Origin: Protea cynaroides
Lineage: Eukaryota > Streptophyta > Magnoliopsida > Proteales > Proteaceae
Length of the DNA: 64,000 bases
Assembly (NCBI GenBank): GCA_028583415.1
Contig: CM053275.1
Coordinates: 83,880,278-83,944,277 of the forward strand
Direction: 5' to 3'
Positions 11,179-23,389 of the stretch are shown here, piece by piece. The notes under the pieces were generated by a model. It saw only the letters and a list, made by a program, of their open reading frames with translations. It had not been told where the DNA came from and searched no databases. The first letter of the stretch is position 1; each line of letters begins with the position of its first letter. Position numbers and translations under genes: made by a program.

Positions 11179-12078
11179 CTCCGACGAAATGAGAACCTTC
11201 TTGTGTCTTCCACTCTCTTATTGGTCTGATTTTCCACATTGACGTTAGGGGAAACCATATGTATTCATGAACAGATTTTTTTCCACTATACTCGCATGCA
11301 CTAACTAACTATACATGAATCACGAAAGGCATACTATAATCATGTTTGGTTTGGATTCAGTTTTGGAATCGGACCAATACCAATTCATCATCCGATACCG
11401 ATTCTTACAACCATTATTAATTTTCCAAACATGCACTTCCCCCCACCCCAAACCCACAAATAAAAAAAATAAAAATAAAAATAAAAGGGTTAAGGAATCA
11501 ATCACCCCAATTCAAGAGTCCAGGTTACAGTAATGTGCACTTCTCTCCTCTTGAGCACAGAAAAATCATAAAACTTTCTATATTGCCTTTAATTTCTAGA
11601 ATCTATAACTGTTGAATGCCAATAAAAAAATGATTTTTTTGGATGATACTGACCTATAGAATCATAAAGCATCTAATTATATATGCTTTCGCGCTTCTCA
11701 GAATTGATGGTTTTGTGGATTGGAATCAACAAGAACAAAACAGAGGGAGAACAAGTCTAATTTACGGTGAAATTTAAATTTTGAAAGGCCGGACTTTGAA
11801 ATATGATTCCTTCGATATAAACGAATGGAAATTTTGAAGAACATCAAATTATTTTGAGTCATAAATTACAATACATGGATCTAAAAGATTGCAGGACTCT
11901 CATCCGGGGTAAGTTTCGTTGATCAAATCCTACACAGGAAGTGGGGTAGAAGCCTCTACCAAATGCCGGGTGGCTTCCAGTACTGAACCACTGTACCAGA
12001 TGAGACCTAAAGAAATTCAAAAACTGAGTTACAACACCAGGTAAGAAGCTGACCCACAAGCTCAAGCAATCAAAGGAT
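11053..12078. other. Intergenic plus 3' region of the minus-strand SPL gene
   Basis: The right part (up to 12078) is the expected 3' untranslated region of the SPL gene on the minus strand. The left part has a CT tract at 11143-11176 and A-rich sequence near 11458-11486. No other gene is recognised. Confidence 0.55.
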
Positions 12079-13087
12079 TCAGACCACATGGGTTCCCTCC
12101 AAAGACTTCCATATCTCACCACACTCATCTTCATCTTCTTTGGTCTTGCTCCTCCCTGATAAGAACCCGAAAGGTGAGCTAGGTGCCTGCATAAGGTCTA
12201 GTGTCAAGTGTGCACCTGATTCATGGAACCTGTCCCACTCAGGTTGTTCTGTCGACATATGTTGTTGGTGGGGGATGTGAGGGAATAGGCCTGGTTGTGC
12301 ACTACCCAATTCTTCCATTGTGTGATGGTGCCAATCATGGTCAATGAAAAGCTGTCTGGCAAAGGTGGCTGCACGATTCTCTGCGATCAGCTCACGAAGT
12401 GCAGCACTAGACCGCAAAGAGATATCACCAGAAGAAACCCAAGAACTAGACCTAGATGACAGAAGAGAGAGAGCAAGTCCCTCTGACGATGATAAACTAC
12501 AAGATAATCTTCCATCGATTGATTTGTTTTCTGCATGAAATACAAGGGAAAACTATTTGATTACCCACTTTTCACTCTTTGTAGAGTTCAATTCATTTAA
12601 CTTCCCTACTAAGAGAAAGGAGATCATGAGCCTGGGTTTTTTGAATTGCTTGTAAGTGTGGTTCCTAACTACTGCATGTTGAGTGGTATATGTAGCTGTC
12701 TGTATGTTCTTAGTTTCCATTTTCTGTTCTGTACTATGGTATTGTTATCTTGATGCAAGTCTTTTATGAGTAATTGAACTCCTTTTCTAAAATAATAATA
12801 ATAATAATAATAATAATAATCTGGGACTTGAGCAGTGGATGTGATGAGAATCGACTCTATAGTATTGTGCATAACAATTAATGAAGTCTAGGAGAAGAAC
12901 TTTAAAAGCTGTAGAGCCGAGCAGGTAACCTAAATTGATATAAGTATTGGGAATAGTCCCATCATGCTAATAAGATTAGAATTTTGGGTCCTTCTATATG
13001 GAGAGTCTCTCCACTTACTAGTTCAAACTTTTAAGTAGGAAACTTGACATGGAATCAAAGTTCTAGGTTCCTCTCATAGTAATCCTA

Positions 13088-13124
<37 letters not shown>

Positions 13125-16100
13125 AGGAAAAGGACACCAGTCACAAAAAGAGGGATGTCAGATGTACAAAAGAAGAATTATGGTTAACTAAAGTGGGACG
13201 GTCATCCAAAAGAGGGACTACATGTCATCCAAAAAGAAGGACCAATCACCCAAAAGAGGGACTACATGTTACCCAAAAAGAGGGACCAATGACCCGAAAA
13301 GTATCATGTATTACCACATATACACCACCCAATGGTGACGCTACATGTAAGGGGGAGTATTGAGAATAGTCCCACATTGCTAATATGATTGGAATCTTGA
13401 GTCCCTCGAACATGGAGAGTCTCTCCACTTTACTAGTATGAACTTTTGAGTTGGAAACTTAATAATAAGCACCTACTATTATTAATTCTTGAGGGTATGA
13501 AAGCTTAAATATTTGAGAAAAGAGAATCCCTAACAGTGCAAAATATATAAGGCTCAAGTTGAGGACCTTCGATCTCCCCAAAGAACTTGTATCTGCTCGT
13601 GTTTTCGGCCTTCATTTCTGAAGTATGTCTTTCGAAATGTTTACTTATTTTATGTTATTTTTGAACAGTACCCTCTCAATTATAGTTGAGGGGTTTTAAA
13701 TACAAGAACAAGTTCAGACTTCAGAATGATTGCTAATCACAGTGAGTCTAGTTGAAACTGTATCCAGAAAGAAACAAAAAGATAGATTGAGAATGAAACA
13801 TATATATTGAAAAACAGAACTGTGGGTCATTGATCAAATCTTGTAAGTGTCAATATCCTTTGTTTCTAGTTGGTCATGTTCTAACTAATTACTACATATG
13901 AGATTTTATTCTGCAACCAGGGCTAGTACACAAATAACAATATTATAACAAAACATAAAAATATTATAACAAAACAAAATGACGTACACACAAAGTCAAG
14001 CCTCTTTGCAAACATAATGGCAAGTAAAAGAAATAAGGGGGAGGGTTCTCTCTGGGCGTGGAGCATGGAAAGGAGTCATTATGACTCTTGATGGAATGGG
14101 AGGGACATTAAAGGAACTTCAAACATCGAGGGGTGGGGGTTTATACCGTTTTGAAGATGAGATACTCCAGACCACGAGTCCCCTTACCATAAGGGGTAGA
14201 CCAGAAAAAAATTTCCTGAGAAATAAAAGCTATAGAAAGAGATGAAGGGTTGGTAAGTATTCTACAAGCAAAGTGCAGGAAACCAAGATATCATGAGTTT
14301 GTCTCTCTTGTCTTCATCAGGTGCCCTAAAAACTCCCCCCACCCACAAAAAAAAAAAAAAAAAAAAACCTTCAAGAAAAAAAAATTCTGAAGTAGATGTA
14401 GTCAAAGTTCCATTGGGCAAATTGATAGGTTAAAAAAAAAAAAAAAAAAGAGGATATGAAGGCAACCAGCTTCCAAGGCTCATAGGCTATGATTTAGAAG
14501 TAAGAACAGCCAAGCATGAGAAAAGTCCCTTCTATTTCAAGAAAATTTTTCCCACCAAAAATTGTTATTATTCCTCAATATCAATTTTTGCATTTTGCAC
14601 CAGAAAATCCTGTTTTACAGAAAAAAATAAAACTAAAAAATTCACATCTTTTACGTGAAACCAAATAAAGCATAAACATGATGGTAAGGTTCTCAATTTC
14701 GGTCTTGGAGCCGGTTTCAGCCAGCCTCAAAACCGAAACGAAACAGATTTCGGCCGAAAGGGGGCCAAAATCTGGAATTTTTCTGGGTGAACTTGAACCT
14801 TTGGTTTCAAGGCCCAAAAGTTGGTTTTTTGCGATGATTCTGTTTAAATAGCCTATTTTATCCTTTTTATACATATTCTCTCAAATACTGTAAGAAAAAA
14901 TCATCCAAAATGATGTGGACCCAAGTTGGCTAATGTACGCTGGAACCTGGGATTGTATTAGAGTTAAATAGGCAACAGTTATTTATGACTAAGTAAATAT
15001 TTATTAAATTTTATATTTTATTTACTTAAGACATTATTCATAAATAAACAAACTAGATTTTCGATTGTGGGACAATTTTCGACTTTCTGGTTCAAGGACA
15101 AAAACTAGATTTTCGATCGTGGGACAATCTTCGACTTTCAAATGCTAACCCTTTTTCTCCAATTAAAAAATTTTATAAATCTTAGTAGAGTTAAAACATC
15201 ACTAAAAAATAAGAGTACGCCAAAATAATATTTTATTTTGACGTTCAAAAAATTATTTCCATTCAGACGACTCTAAACAGAATTCGCATACTCTGAACAA
15301 GGTTTGACCACAGCATAAATGTTTCAATATAACTCGAATTCAAGAAATGTCATATTTGTTAGAAGACTAGCATAATCCGTTTTACAACAAAATCGATATT
15401 GTTTGAATCTGAATTATATTGAAGTATTTAAACTTCGATCAAACCTTGTTCGGTATATGCGAATGTTGTTTAAAGTCGCCTGGATAGAAAATAACTTCTT
15501 TGACATCAAAACAAAATATTATTTTGCCTGACTCGTGGTTTTCAGTGATGTTTTAATATGATTTATGAAATTTTTAGATTGGAGAAAAAAGTTAGCATTT
15601 GAAAGTTGAAAATCGTCCGATGATTGAAAATTTAGTTTTTGTTGTTGAACTAGAAATTTAACTTTTTATCCTTTTGAAATTTGAATTTTAAACTACTTTT
15701 ATTGGATTCAAATAGGGGCGTTTGCTTATTTATGAATAATATCTTAAGTCAAATGATATTAGTCATAAATAAGTGTTGTGTGATTTATATTATCCCTCCT
15801 GTATATTATTCTTTGTCTTGTATTACTCCGACTTTTGACTGAAAAGTAGGTTTTTGGAAAAGAAATGAGGTTTCAGTTGCAATCTCCTCGAAGCTGCCCT
15901 TTCAGTCGAAATGATATATTTTATATAATGGGGTCAAACTAACATGGTTGAAGGCTCATTTCAGATTTGCCAAAATCGAAAATATTTTGACCAAAACCAC
16001 TAATTTCGGCTGAAATTTAAAACCATGCAAGATGGCATAAACATGATAATGCAGAAGTTGATTGTATGAAGTTTATTTAGTCATTAGGTGCCCTTAAGAG

Positions 16101-16766
16101 AATACATTTTAACTTCAAAAGTTACAAAACATATGTTTCCAACAACTTCCTACTTGAAAATATATTTATAGTGCGATAAAAGATCCCCTTTTTTGTCAGG
16201 AAAATTTAGAAGTGTTATATGTTGAACAATCCATGGCATAAACATGTCCAAAATGGATGACATATCCATTTAGAACAGTTCATTTGACACCCATGGAATG
16301 CATCCATGGGGTCATTGTCTCTCAGTTACTGAACATTTAGATAGTCCAGAAATTCGATAGGAAAAGGATTTCTTCCAGCTTATATTTCAACGCGTGTCGG
16401 TAACTTACTTCCAAGTGTCTCCCTCTATTATTCTGCCTGAGTTTTCTTTTCGGCTCAGTTTGATTGCAGGGAAAATAATCGAAAGGGAAGTGAAATCAAA
16501 TTAATACTAAATTGAAAACTTTTATAATTATTATCTAATATGATTATATAACAATCTCTAAAACATTCTAAATTTGGGTTATTAAATTTTAATCTACTTT
16601 GCAACTAAATATTTTTGATTTAAAAATGAAAATAGATATTACATTTGATAAGTATACATTCGGTTGCACAATCATTATTATAAAACTTTCCTTTTTCTTT
16701 TTTAAATCAATTCACTTCCATTCCCTTTCTTTTACTTGCAACCAGACAGAACCGAATACATTTTGT

Positions 16767-16799
<33 letters not shown>

Positions 16800-19176
16800 A
16801 CCTAATGTACCCAAGCTATCAAAACAGAAAAAAGCGAGACATAAGATACGAAACTAACCTAATATTATACACCAAGTCCTTGTCTCTCTACATTTTCATG
16901 GAAGGCACTACTTAGAGCACTTTACACTATGGTGTATTGTTTACTACATATATCATGCCCTCTCTTGAAACTCAATAGGTTGTGGTTTTACAATCAAATT
17001 CTGATTACTTTTAGGTCAGCAAATGAGCCTAATTCATAATTTTGAGCTGCTTTAATGGCCAGAATAGGATGTTTTCATGTTAAAGTAAAAAATCAATAGA
17101 AAAATAAAATTTAAAATTACATTATCCTACCCAACTTAAACACAAAATAACGCTATGATATCGTAGTAATTAAAAGAGTGTTAATCTGGAGATTTAAGCA
17201 CCCATCTTCTAAATGTACATTAGTATTGCAAGAATTAAATGCAAGTGTTGAAACAAACACCAAGAAACAAAAATAAATAAAATGATTCAAGCAAAGATGA
17301 CAAAGATTTTACGCGGCTCACACACCAATGCGATGTGCTATATCCACAGAAGAAGCTAGTAATGATTCACTATATAAAATGAGATAATACAATAGATATC
17401 TCTCAAGAACAAACTCTATCTCAAAACCCTAACTTGAAAATTCCTTTTCAAAATCATCTTTGTGACTAGGCAGCAAGACACGAAAAAGAACCATGTATCT
17501 CTTCCAAGTTGGGTCGAACGACCAAATTTTCATTTAGGTCGCCATCACATTTTATCAGGGCGGATCAATTCGAGCAGGTATAAGAATACGAGACACACCC
17601 AAAATAGATGAATTGGACTAATTCAAGGTGGCAAACAGAGTCATGAGAATTGTTGGGTGCAAATAATACCAACAAATGAAAACGCACCACGTCAATATAA
17701 TGTTGACCAGTGGGAACGCAACACGTCGGCCTGTGCTTAGGAAGACAAAGATCAATGGAAGCTCAACACATTGACTTCTACAGAGACTCAAAGCACCATT
17801 CACCTTGGCCTATGAGAATCTACCATGTCGGCTTGCTTAGAACCCTTAGCGGTAAGCCCGACCTGTCTATAGATAAAGTTTGGAGCACACACCCACCATC
17901 CCTACTCCTGCGCCAACCATACCAACATGTAAGAATCCGACACGTCAGCATGCAACTTACTCCCGAAACCACTAGAGGTAAGTCTGACTTGTCTGCAAGC
18001 AGTGTTCCGAACATGCATTTGCCCATGCCCTGCTTAAGGAAAATCCGACCTAAACCACTACTATAAATGGATCATAACAACACAAGTTCAAGGTTAGACA
18101 ACTCTACAACTAATACTCACTCACTTCCTACTATCCCTTTCCTATCTCTATGCCTTGGACTTTCCGAAGTATTGAGCTGACCTCACTGCTTGCTATTCGG
18201 TCCTGACTTGAGCATCGGAGTAGTCACAGGTCCCAAAACCCAACCTCCTTCATTCATCCACGTGTCTACTGCAGGTTATCTCACCTGGACGATCGTGTCC
18301 GTTGATTCTAGAACCAACACGAATCACTCACATCAGGCATTTGTGTGAGCTAAGTTTTAACTTATAGGCATTAGCATGCTCACTCAACTACTAAGCCTTG
18401 GAAGAGTCATGTCGACCGAGTCACCGGATTGACTCCAAAAGGAGAAGAGTAATGTAGGGATTTTGAAACATCTTGGGACAAAGCGATGTGAAAATCTAGA
18501 TTTTTTTTTAGAATCAGAAAATAAGTTATATATTAGAGTCTGAGTAATTATAGAGCAATTATATTAGAGTTTTTTTAACCAATTCCATAGTGTAAGATAC
18601 TTGTTCATCCTTCGTAGAATAAGGAAAAAATGCCACTCACAGCCCATACAAGATAAGCATGCCTCAACTATCCATAAAATTTTGCCACGTGGTATAATGA
18701 TGTGGCAATTCTAACCATTGAATTGATTTTGGAATATCTAGAAAGACCATTCATCAAGTTTCAAATCCAAATTCAACCATATACTCTTCCTATATTGATA
18801 TGCATTTTCATGTATAACTATGCATGCCTATGCTACTCCAACCACCACTATAAATTCTTCTATTGTTATGGATTTTCATAATTTTATTTTAGCATGGCAA
18901 ACCCTGGGTAGGTCAAAACTTGAAATGACAGCAGAGGACTTAGGAGTCTACTGCCCACAACCAACACCACAACCAACACCCCCTCTCTTCTTCCACATGG
19001 TAGATTATTTGGCCAACCAGATACTCCCTAACTTTTATGAACTCAGTTCCACTAATCATGTAAGTCTGATTCACTAATCATCAACTCTATAGACAACTCG
19101 ACACTTACATAACATAAACATTTATAATATCAGCCAAAATCCACACGAGAAACTTAAAATAAAGGAAAGGAGAGAT

Positions 19177-19220
<44 letters not shown>

Positions 19221-20032
19221 AGTTAAGACAACAGTTCTTAATCAGAGATGGCTTATCTTTAGTTTTACCTCGAGAAGGGTTCTTGTTGATAGATGATTCA
19301 TTAGAGCTCTTTCTCCTCCGCTCATTATGTCCAGCTAGTCTCCTCCTGCAACTCCTTTTTGAATCATCGAACTCTGATACTACATGAAACCTATACACCC
19401 CCCAATCCACATTTTCAAAAGAAACCCAAAACCCAATCCAACAAACACCCATTAAAAACTAAAGATCAAAAGAATAAAACTATTCCCCAAAAAGAGTTAC
19501 AGAAAAAAGAAACCCACCTGCTACACTGCTGACAGAACCGTTGTTCCAAACCAAGCACCACCACTTTAGGCGCTTTGGAGTGCATTTCACACACTTTATG
19601 CCGGCGGTGATAATCCTTAGCATTCAAGAGCTGCGCATGACAACCCTCCACCTGACATCTTGGCACTGACACCACCGCAGACGAAGAAGGTCCACGACCG
19701 ATGAGTCCATAGGGTTTCCCTCTCTTCCCAAGTGGAAATGTCGCCAGATGATGAAAACCATCTTCAAAGTAATCTCGTTTTCCAAGCTTCAAACAAGTAA
19801 GATGAGGATCAGGGTGCGCATGAGACACCCCAGCGTACAGTGTAGGGTACTGGTAAGGGTGCGCATTGTCCACCTGGTGCGGTACCGGTGTCGCCGTAGT
19901 GGCGTCTTCGGAGAAAGGATTTGTCCAGTCGAATCGAGACATACCAACATCCCAGAAACCCCATGACAGGTTGGTATTATTACCAAATTGCCCTCTACCA
20001 CCATTGTTGAATCCGTTCCCGCCATTTTCCAT
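12079..20032 (-). CDS. SPL: miR156-targeted SPL (SBP-box) transcription factor, three exons
   Basis: Exons on the minus strand are 20032-19518, 19390-19269 and 12530-12079, joining to 362 residues with GT..AG junctions and matching phases (exon 2 ends with one base of the codon that exon 3 completes). The SBP domain is at 126-199: zinc ligands C126, C131, C148, H151 and C167, C170, H174, C186, with the nuclear signal KRSCRRRLAGHNERRRK. Exon 3 encodes ALSLLSS (232-238), the peptide read through the miR156 site in many SPL proteins, then a conserved-looking block RSSAALRELIAENRAA from 252. The protein should bind GTAC-core promoters in the nucleus. Length is similar to AtSPL9 and AtSPL15 (375 and 354), but the flanking sequence does not match those, so the clade is open. 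Intron 2 is 6738 bp and full of transposons. Start ATG at 20032 gives MENGGNGF and has no upstream in-frame alternative in the leader that I can support. Confidence 0.88.
12457..12476 (-). promoter_or_regulatory. miR156/157 target site in SPL exon 3
   Basis: The plus strand reads tgacagaagagagagagcaa. On the transcript this is TTGCTCTCTCTCTTCTGTCA. It matches the usual plant SPL target GTGCTCTCTCTCTTCTGTCA except for the first base (T for G), which pairs with the 3' end of the miRNA, where mismatch is tolerated. The mismatch to miRNA position 14 is also present in ordinary targets. The site is in frame and encodes LALSLLS. Confidence 0.93.
12945..13464 (+). mobile_element. TRIM retrotransposon, copy 1
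   Basis: Two direct repeats of about 105 bp act as LTRs: 12945-13049 (starting TATTGGGAATAGTCCCA) and 13358-13464 (starting TATTGAGAATAGTCCCA). A 5-bp target duplication ATAAG flanks the whole element (12940-12944 and 13465-13469). Directly after the 5' LTR is tggaatcaaag, a decayed version of the tRNA-Met primer site TGGTATCAGAG, and directly before the 3' LTR is a purine tract aagggggag. The interior has no coding capacity and contains repeats of aaaagagggactacatgt type. It belongs to the same family as the element at 63609-63903. Confidence 0.85.
14038..14215. repeat. Unclassified dispersed repeat, copy 1
   Basis: This ~175-bp stretch resembles 54688-54853 in the same orientation. Shared words are agggttct, ggagca, aaagga, atcat/tcattatgac, gatgagat, ctccgga/ctccaga, ccac/ccatg, and gtagacc followed by aaaa and tttcc. 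I could not identify ends or a class; a degenerate SINE or MITE is possible. Confidence 0.5.
14683..16034. mobile_element. 1.35-kb long-inverted-repeat foldback element
   Basis: A 13-bp direct repeat, GCATAAACATGAT, lies on both sides (14670-14682 and 16035-16047). Inside, the sequence folds back on itself about a centre near 15360. Left ctttcaaatgctaaccc near 15137 pairs with right gttagcatttgaaag near 15590. Left gtttcaatataactcgaatt near 15322 pairs with right gaattatattgaagtattt near 15411. Left acttaagacattattcataa pairs with right ttatgaataatatcttaagt near 15731. The ends are related to each other (atggtaaggttctcaatttc against ccgaaatttaaaaccatg). No coding frame is recognised. It lies in SPL intron 2. 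Confidence 0.75.
17651..18319 (+). mobile_element. Probable solo LTR in SPL intron 2
   Basis: The 669-bp stretch starts TGTTGG and ends CCAACA, so it has TG..CA ends with a 6-bp inverted terminal match. The flanking 5 bp are AGAAT and CGAAT (one mismatch), fitting a slightly decayed target duplication. Near 18060 it has ctactataaatgg, a TATA-like promoter, and about 140 bp further tgacttgagcatcggagtag, a word I know from LTRs of plant LTR retrotransposons. No PBS or coding region is next to it. I infer a solo LTR, probably of a Ty3-gypsy-type element. Confidence 0.6.
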
Positions 20033-20887
20033 CTTTGATTTCTGTTTTTGCTATTAAGAGACTACGATTCTGAGTATGGATGGAGATGGGTTTTTGTTGC
20101 TTTGACAAAAGAAGAAAGGAATAAAGAGTTAAAAGAGAAGAAAGGAAATAATGGTAAGATGTGTAACTTCTGTGCTGCACCAATAGAAGTAAGTGTTTAA
20201 AGGGAAAACTGCACAGTTGCAGACCACCTCAGAAACAGAAGAAGAAAGAAAGAAAGGAGCAAGACGAACAGTAAAGACCCTTGTACAGTGTTTTTCTCTT
20301 CAACTTACAACGTGGAAGAAAGAGAAAGGATTTGAAAATGGAGTTTTGGAAATGCCGTGTTCAGGATGACGAAGCTATGACCGTATAAGAGAGAGAGAGA
20401 CTCAGGGAGTCTTCTGGATAACTGAGTGTAAAGGATGGGGCACCCTGCGTGACAAGACTAGAGAGAGAAAGATAGAGAGAGAGAGAGAGAGACATTAACA
20501 GCTACCCAGCTCAATTATCTCACCATCTGAAAAAGCTTTCCGCCTCCCATATCCAGATCAAATCCTTACCTGCATATTTTGAACATCATTTCTTACCCTT
20601 TCTTATTTTTTTCTTTCTTTTACTCTGCTCCAATGACTTTGGGGCATGGCCCGCTTACTGACAGCATTACCTCTCAATGGATGTCTTGCATGTTTCTTCT
20701 GGTAAAATATCAGTTGTAGCTGGACCAACCCATTCATGTATTTGTTACTCGTTTTTCAACTTCTGTCAATGGATTTTGATAATTTCACTTCCATCAGGAC
20801 CCACCCACCCGATTCATAATGTAGGGCTTACCAAGGTTGGTGTGTCAATAGGTTGCCCACAAGTCTTTTATACCCTTAACTTAGATG
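20033..20887. other. Upstream region of the minus-strand SPL gene
   Basis: This is the leader and promoter side of the SPL gene that starts at 20032. It contains GA-rich microsatellites (20388-20400 and 20459-20492). No TATA box could be assigned with confidence and no other gene is seen. Confidence 0.5.
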
Positions 20888-20895
20888 CATGGAAG

Positions 20896-21560
20896 TAAGG
20901 GTGTCAACAGGTCGGCCCGGCCTGGATCGATTTCAGTCCAGATTGAATCGATGTCGGATTTTATATGTCTAGTCCAAAATATGTCCATTAAGAGTTCGGG
21001 CTCGGGTGAGCTGCGCTGGACACAATAACTAACGGGCTGGTCCGGTGTCAGTTTGTTATCGGGCTGGGTTTATTGAGGTGATTTCGGGTTGGTTCGGGGG
21101 ATCGAACTTATCAGACTTATCGGGTCTCTTTTATATGTAAACTATATAGCCTATTTTATTATTTCTATCTATAAAATTAGCATTATTCATTCCATATGTA
21201 TGTAATTAATAAACTATAACAATTAACATAATCTTTTCAACTATAGATTCACATAATTTTCTAGATCATGAAGTGAACTCTAATAGTGTAACACAATCTA
21301 TTAAAATTTAAAACCATTAAAATTAAGAAATTGGGTCCGAACAGACCTTATCGGTATTCGGGTTGGATTTTATCGGTTTGGACTAATTCGGGCTTCTTAA
21401 CGGACCAGTCCGGTTTGGTTTCGGTTTGGGTTGAAACGGTGTCGGGCTTTACAAGCTCAGACCAAAACCTGTCCATTAAGGCTCGGTCCGGGCTGGGTTC
21501 GGGTTATATCGGGTTGGCTCAGTCCGTGCTACTGGGCCGGGCCCAGTTTTGACACCCTTA
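20896..21560. mobile_element. hAT-type non-autonomous element, 665 bp
   Basis: A perfect 8-bp direct repeat CATGGAAG flanks the element (20888-20895 and 21561-21568), the target length of hAT transposons. The ends are inverted: TAAGGGTGTCAAC on the left and TTGACACCCTTA on the right, an 11-bp match typical of plant hAT-derived elements with (C/T)AGGGGTGTCAA ends. The inner arms are rich in cggttt/gggctgg words and partly inverted. There is no transposase frame. Confidence 0.88.
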
Positions 21561-23237
21561 CATGGAAGGGTAATAACGAAGGGTAAATACAATAATTTCA
21601 CCTCTCAATTTTATCATTTTTATGGGAAAAAAGAGATACTTATACCCAAAAAAAAAGTTAAGGTTTTGGCTTTGGTAGGTGGTGGTGGTAGGAGTATAGA
21701 TATGTTGTGAATTATCATGACATTCATCATCTCTTTAAATATTAAATTTGCTGAATATATTTTCTATTGTATTCCAAGGTGATGAAGGACACAGTGATAC
21801 TTTGATCAAAAGTATTATTGGTGACATATAAGATAGTTTGGCCTCACTCTACTCATTGGTTTTCATGAACAAAGTGTATATGAAGCTTTAGGTTCTTTAC
21901 ATTCAGTTCATCAATAAAATTTCTTCTAATAAATAAAAAGAAAAATCATGTGGCTATATGGAAAAATTGAATACAAGTTTACCATATGATTGAATTAACA
22001 TATGACTAATCTGATGGGACCTTGCTTTTTTCTTATGGTTAATAGTTGCCTCATCATAAGCCACATGGCCAAAAGTAGTTGAGATTTTTTTTTTACCAAG
22101 TTTTTCAACAAGTATATTTTAGTTTATTTTTGCACGAGGATAGTTTTCCTTCATCCACGATAGAGTCGAATCTCTATACTCATTAATTACGGTGTTTGGA
22201 TGGAATTTCAAGAATGAGGGGGAGGGTAGTTCTATAAATTTGAGTTTTTAAGATAAACGTTTCCATATGGTATCAAAGCCAGAGAGTTTGAGTGTTTGAA
22301 CCCTTAAAAACTCAAAAAGAAAATTTTCCTGCATAATCTCCTCTCGCTGTCTCTTGCAAGGTCTTTTGTGCAAACTGCACGTGCTGGTGAATGTTTAGAA
22401 TATATATTTTTGGGCCCTTACTTTCAAATTGGAACTTTTTAGATGTAAACTTTAAATATAGGATTTGGAACTTTTTAAATGGAAACTTTACAAATAGGAT
22501 TCTCTTCCTTTTTTTTTTTTTATTCTTTTTTTTTTCCTTTTTGGCCTTTTTCCTTGTTGGGGAAGAGTTTCTAAAATTCATCAAGGGGACAACAAAATAT
22601 TAACGCAACATCAAATTAGGACTTTGTAGTAAAACTGCATTGGAAGTCATTTCATCCAAGTTGAAAACATATTGTAGAAATTGTGCTTTAAATGAAAATC
22701 GACTTGTTTCATGCCTACGATTGTAAAACGAACAAAGGAGTTGTATCAAGATAATTAGAACACAGGCTGAGTCGTACCACGATCAACCGGGTCCTAAAGT
22801 CAGTATTTGCCCATAGGTGCAACCGGGTTGATGATGCAAATCTAACACCAAGATAAAACAACATTAGCTTTCTACAATAAACTTACACTAGTTCGATGCA
22901 CCCCTTAAAGAACTTTAGAGTAGTGATTCAGATTAAAAAAGATAAATACCCAAACACATGCAATAAAGAAGGAGAGAGAAAGAGAGAAAACAATCCCCAA
23001 GTTGTATGTAATCATTATTGTACCAAGAGTATTCCTCCTTCTCTATTTATAAAGTCAAAGACATGTCTTGAAGGTTCCCTATTGTAAAGTTGTGTCTCTT
23101 CAAATCAACAGTCTAGATCTGAACATTCACACCATTTCATAAGGATGCAACCTTAGGAACAAATGTATCCCTCTGACCTAGGGACACATCAAATGCTGAC
23201 CTGGGTTGATGACCTCAACCGCTGATCTCCAAAACCG

Positions 23238-23340
23238 ACATTCAGGTCTTTAGGTCATCAGGTCTCTAGGTCCCCAGGTCTCCTGGTCATCAGGTCTCTA
23301 GGTCACCAGGTCTCCAGGTCTCCAGGTCAACAGCAGGGGC
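23238..23340 (+). repeat. Minisatellite of caggtctc-type units
   Basis: The words aggtct, aggtcatc, aggtctctaggtc and caggtctcc recur about nine times, with units of roughly 9-14 bp. It changes into the neighbouring 15-bp minisatellite after about 50 bp. Confidence 0.85.
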
Positions 23341-23389
23341 GACCTACAGGTCATCTCCATAGTTGATTTACAAGTCATCTCCATGTCTC

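Larger units (their letters stand above)
12531..19268 (-). other. 6.7-kb transposon-filled intron 2 of the SPL gene
   Basis: The donor is G|GTAAAACT (exon 2 ends at 19269) and the acceptor is catgcag|AAAAC (exon 3 starts at 12530). The intron holds a TRIM (12945-13464), a dispersed repeat (14038-14215), a long foldback element (14683-16034), a 29-A run near 16770-16798, an LTR-like stretch near 17240-17600 and a probable solo LTR (17651-18319). A GA tract (19184-19219) lies only about 50 bp beyond the exon 2 donor. No unrelated gene is recognised in it. Confidence 0.8.

Noticed and set aside
17710..18066. 118-codon plus-strand frame
   Set aside because: It lies inside the probable solo LTR and its translation has no recognisable domain.
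18820..19077. 85-codon frame just before SPL exon 2 region
   Set aside because: Opposite strand in the intron, no family features.
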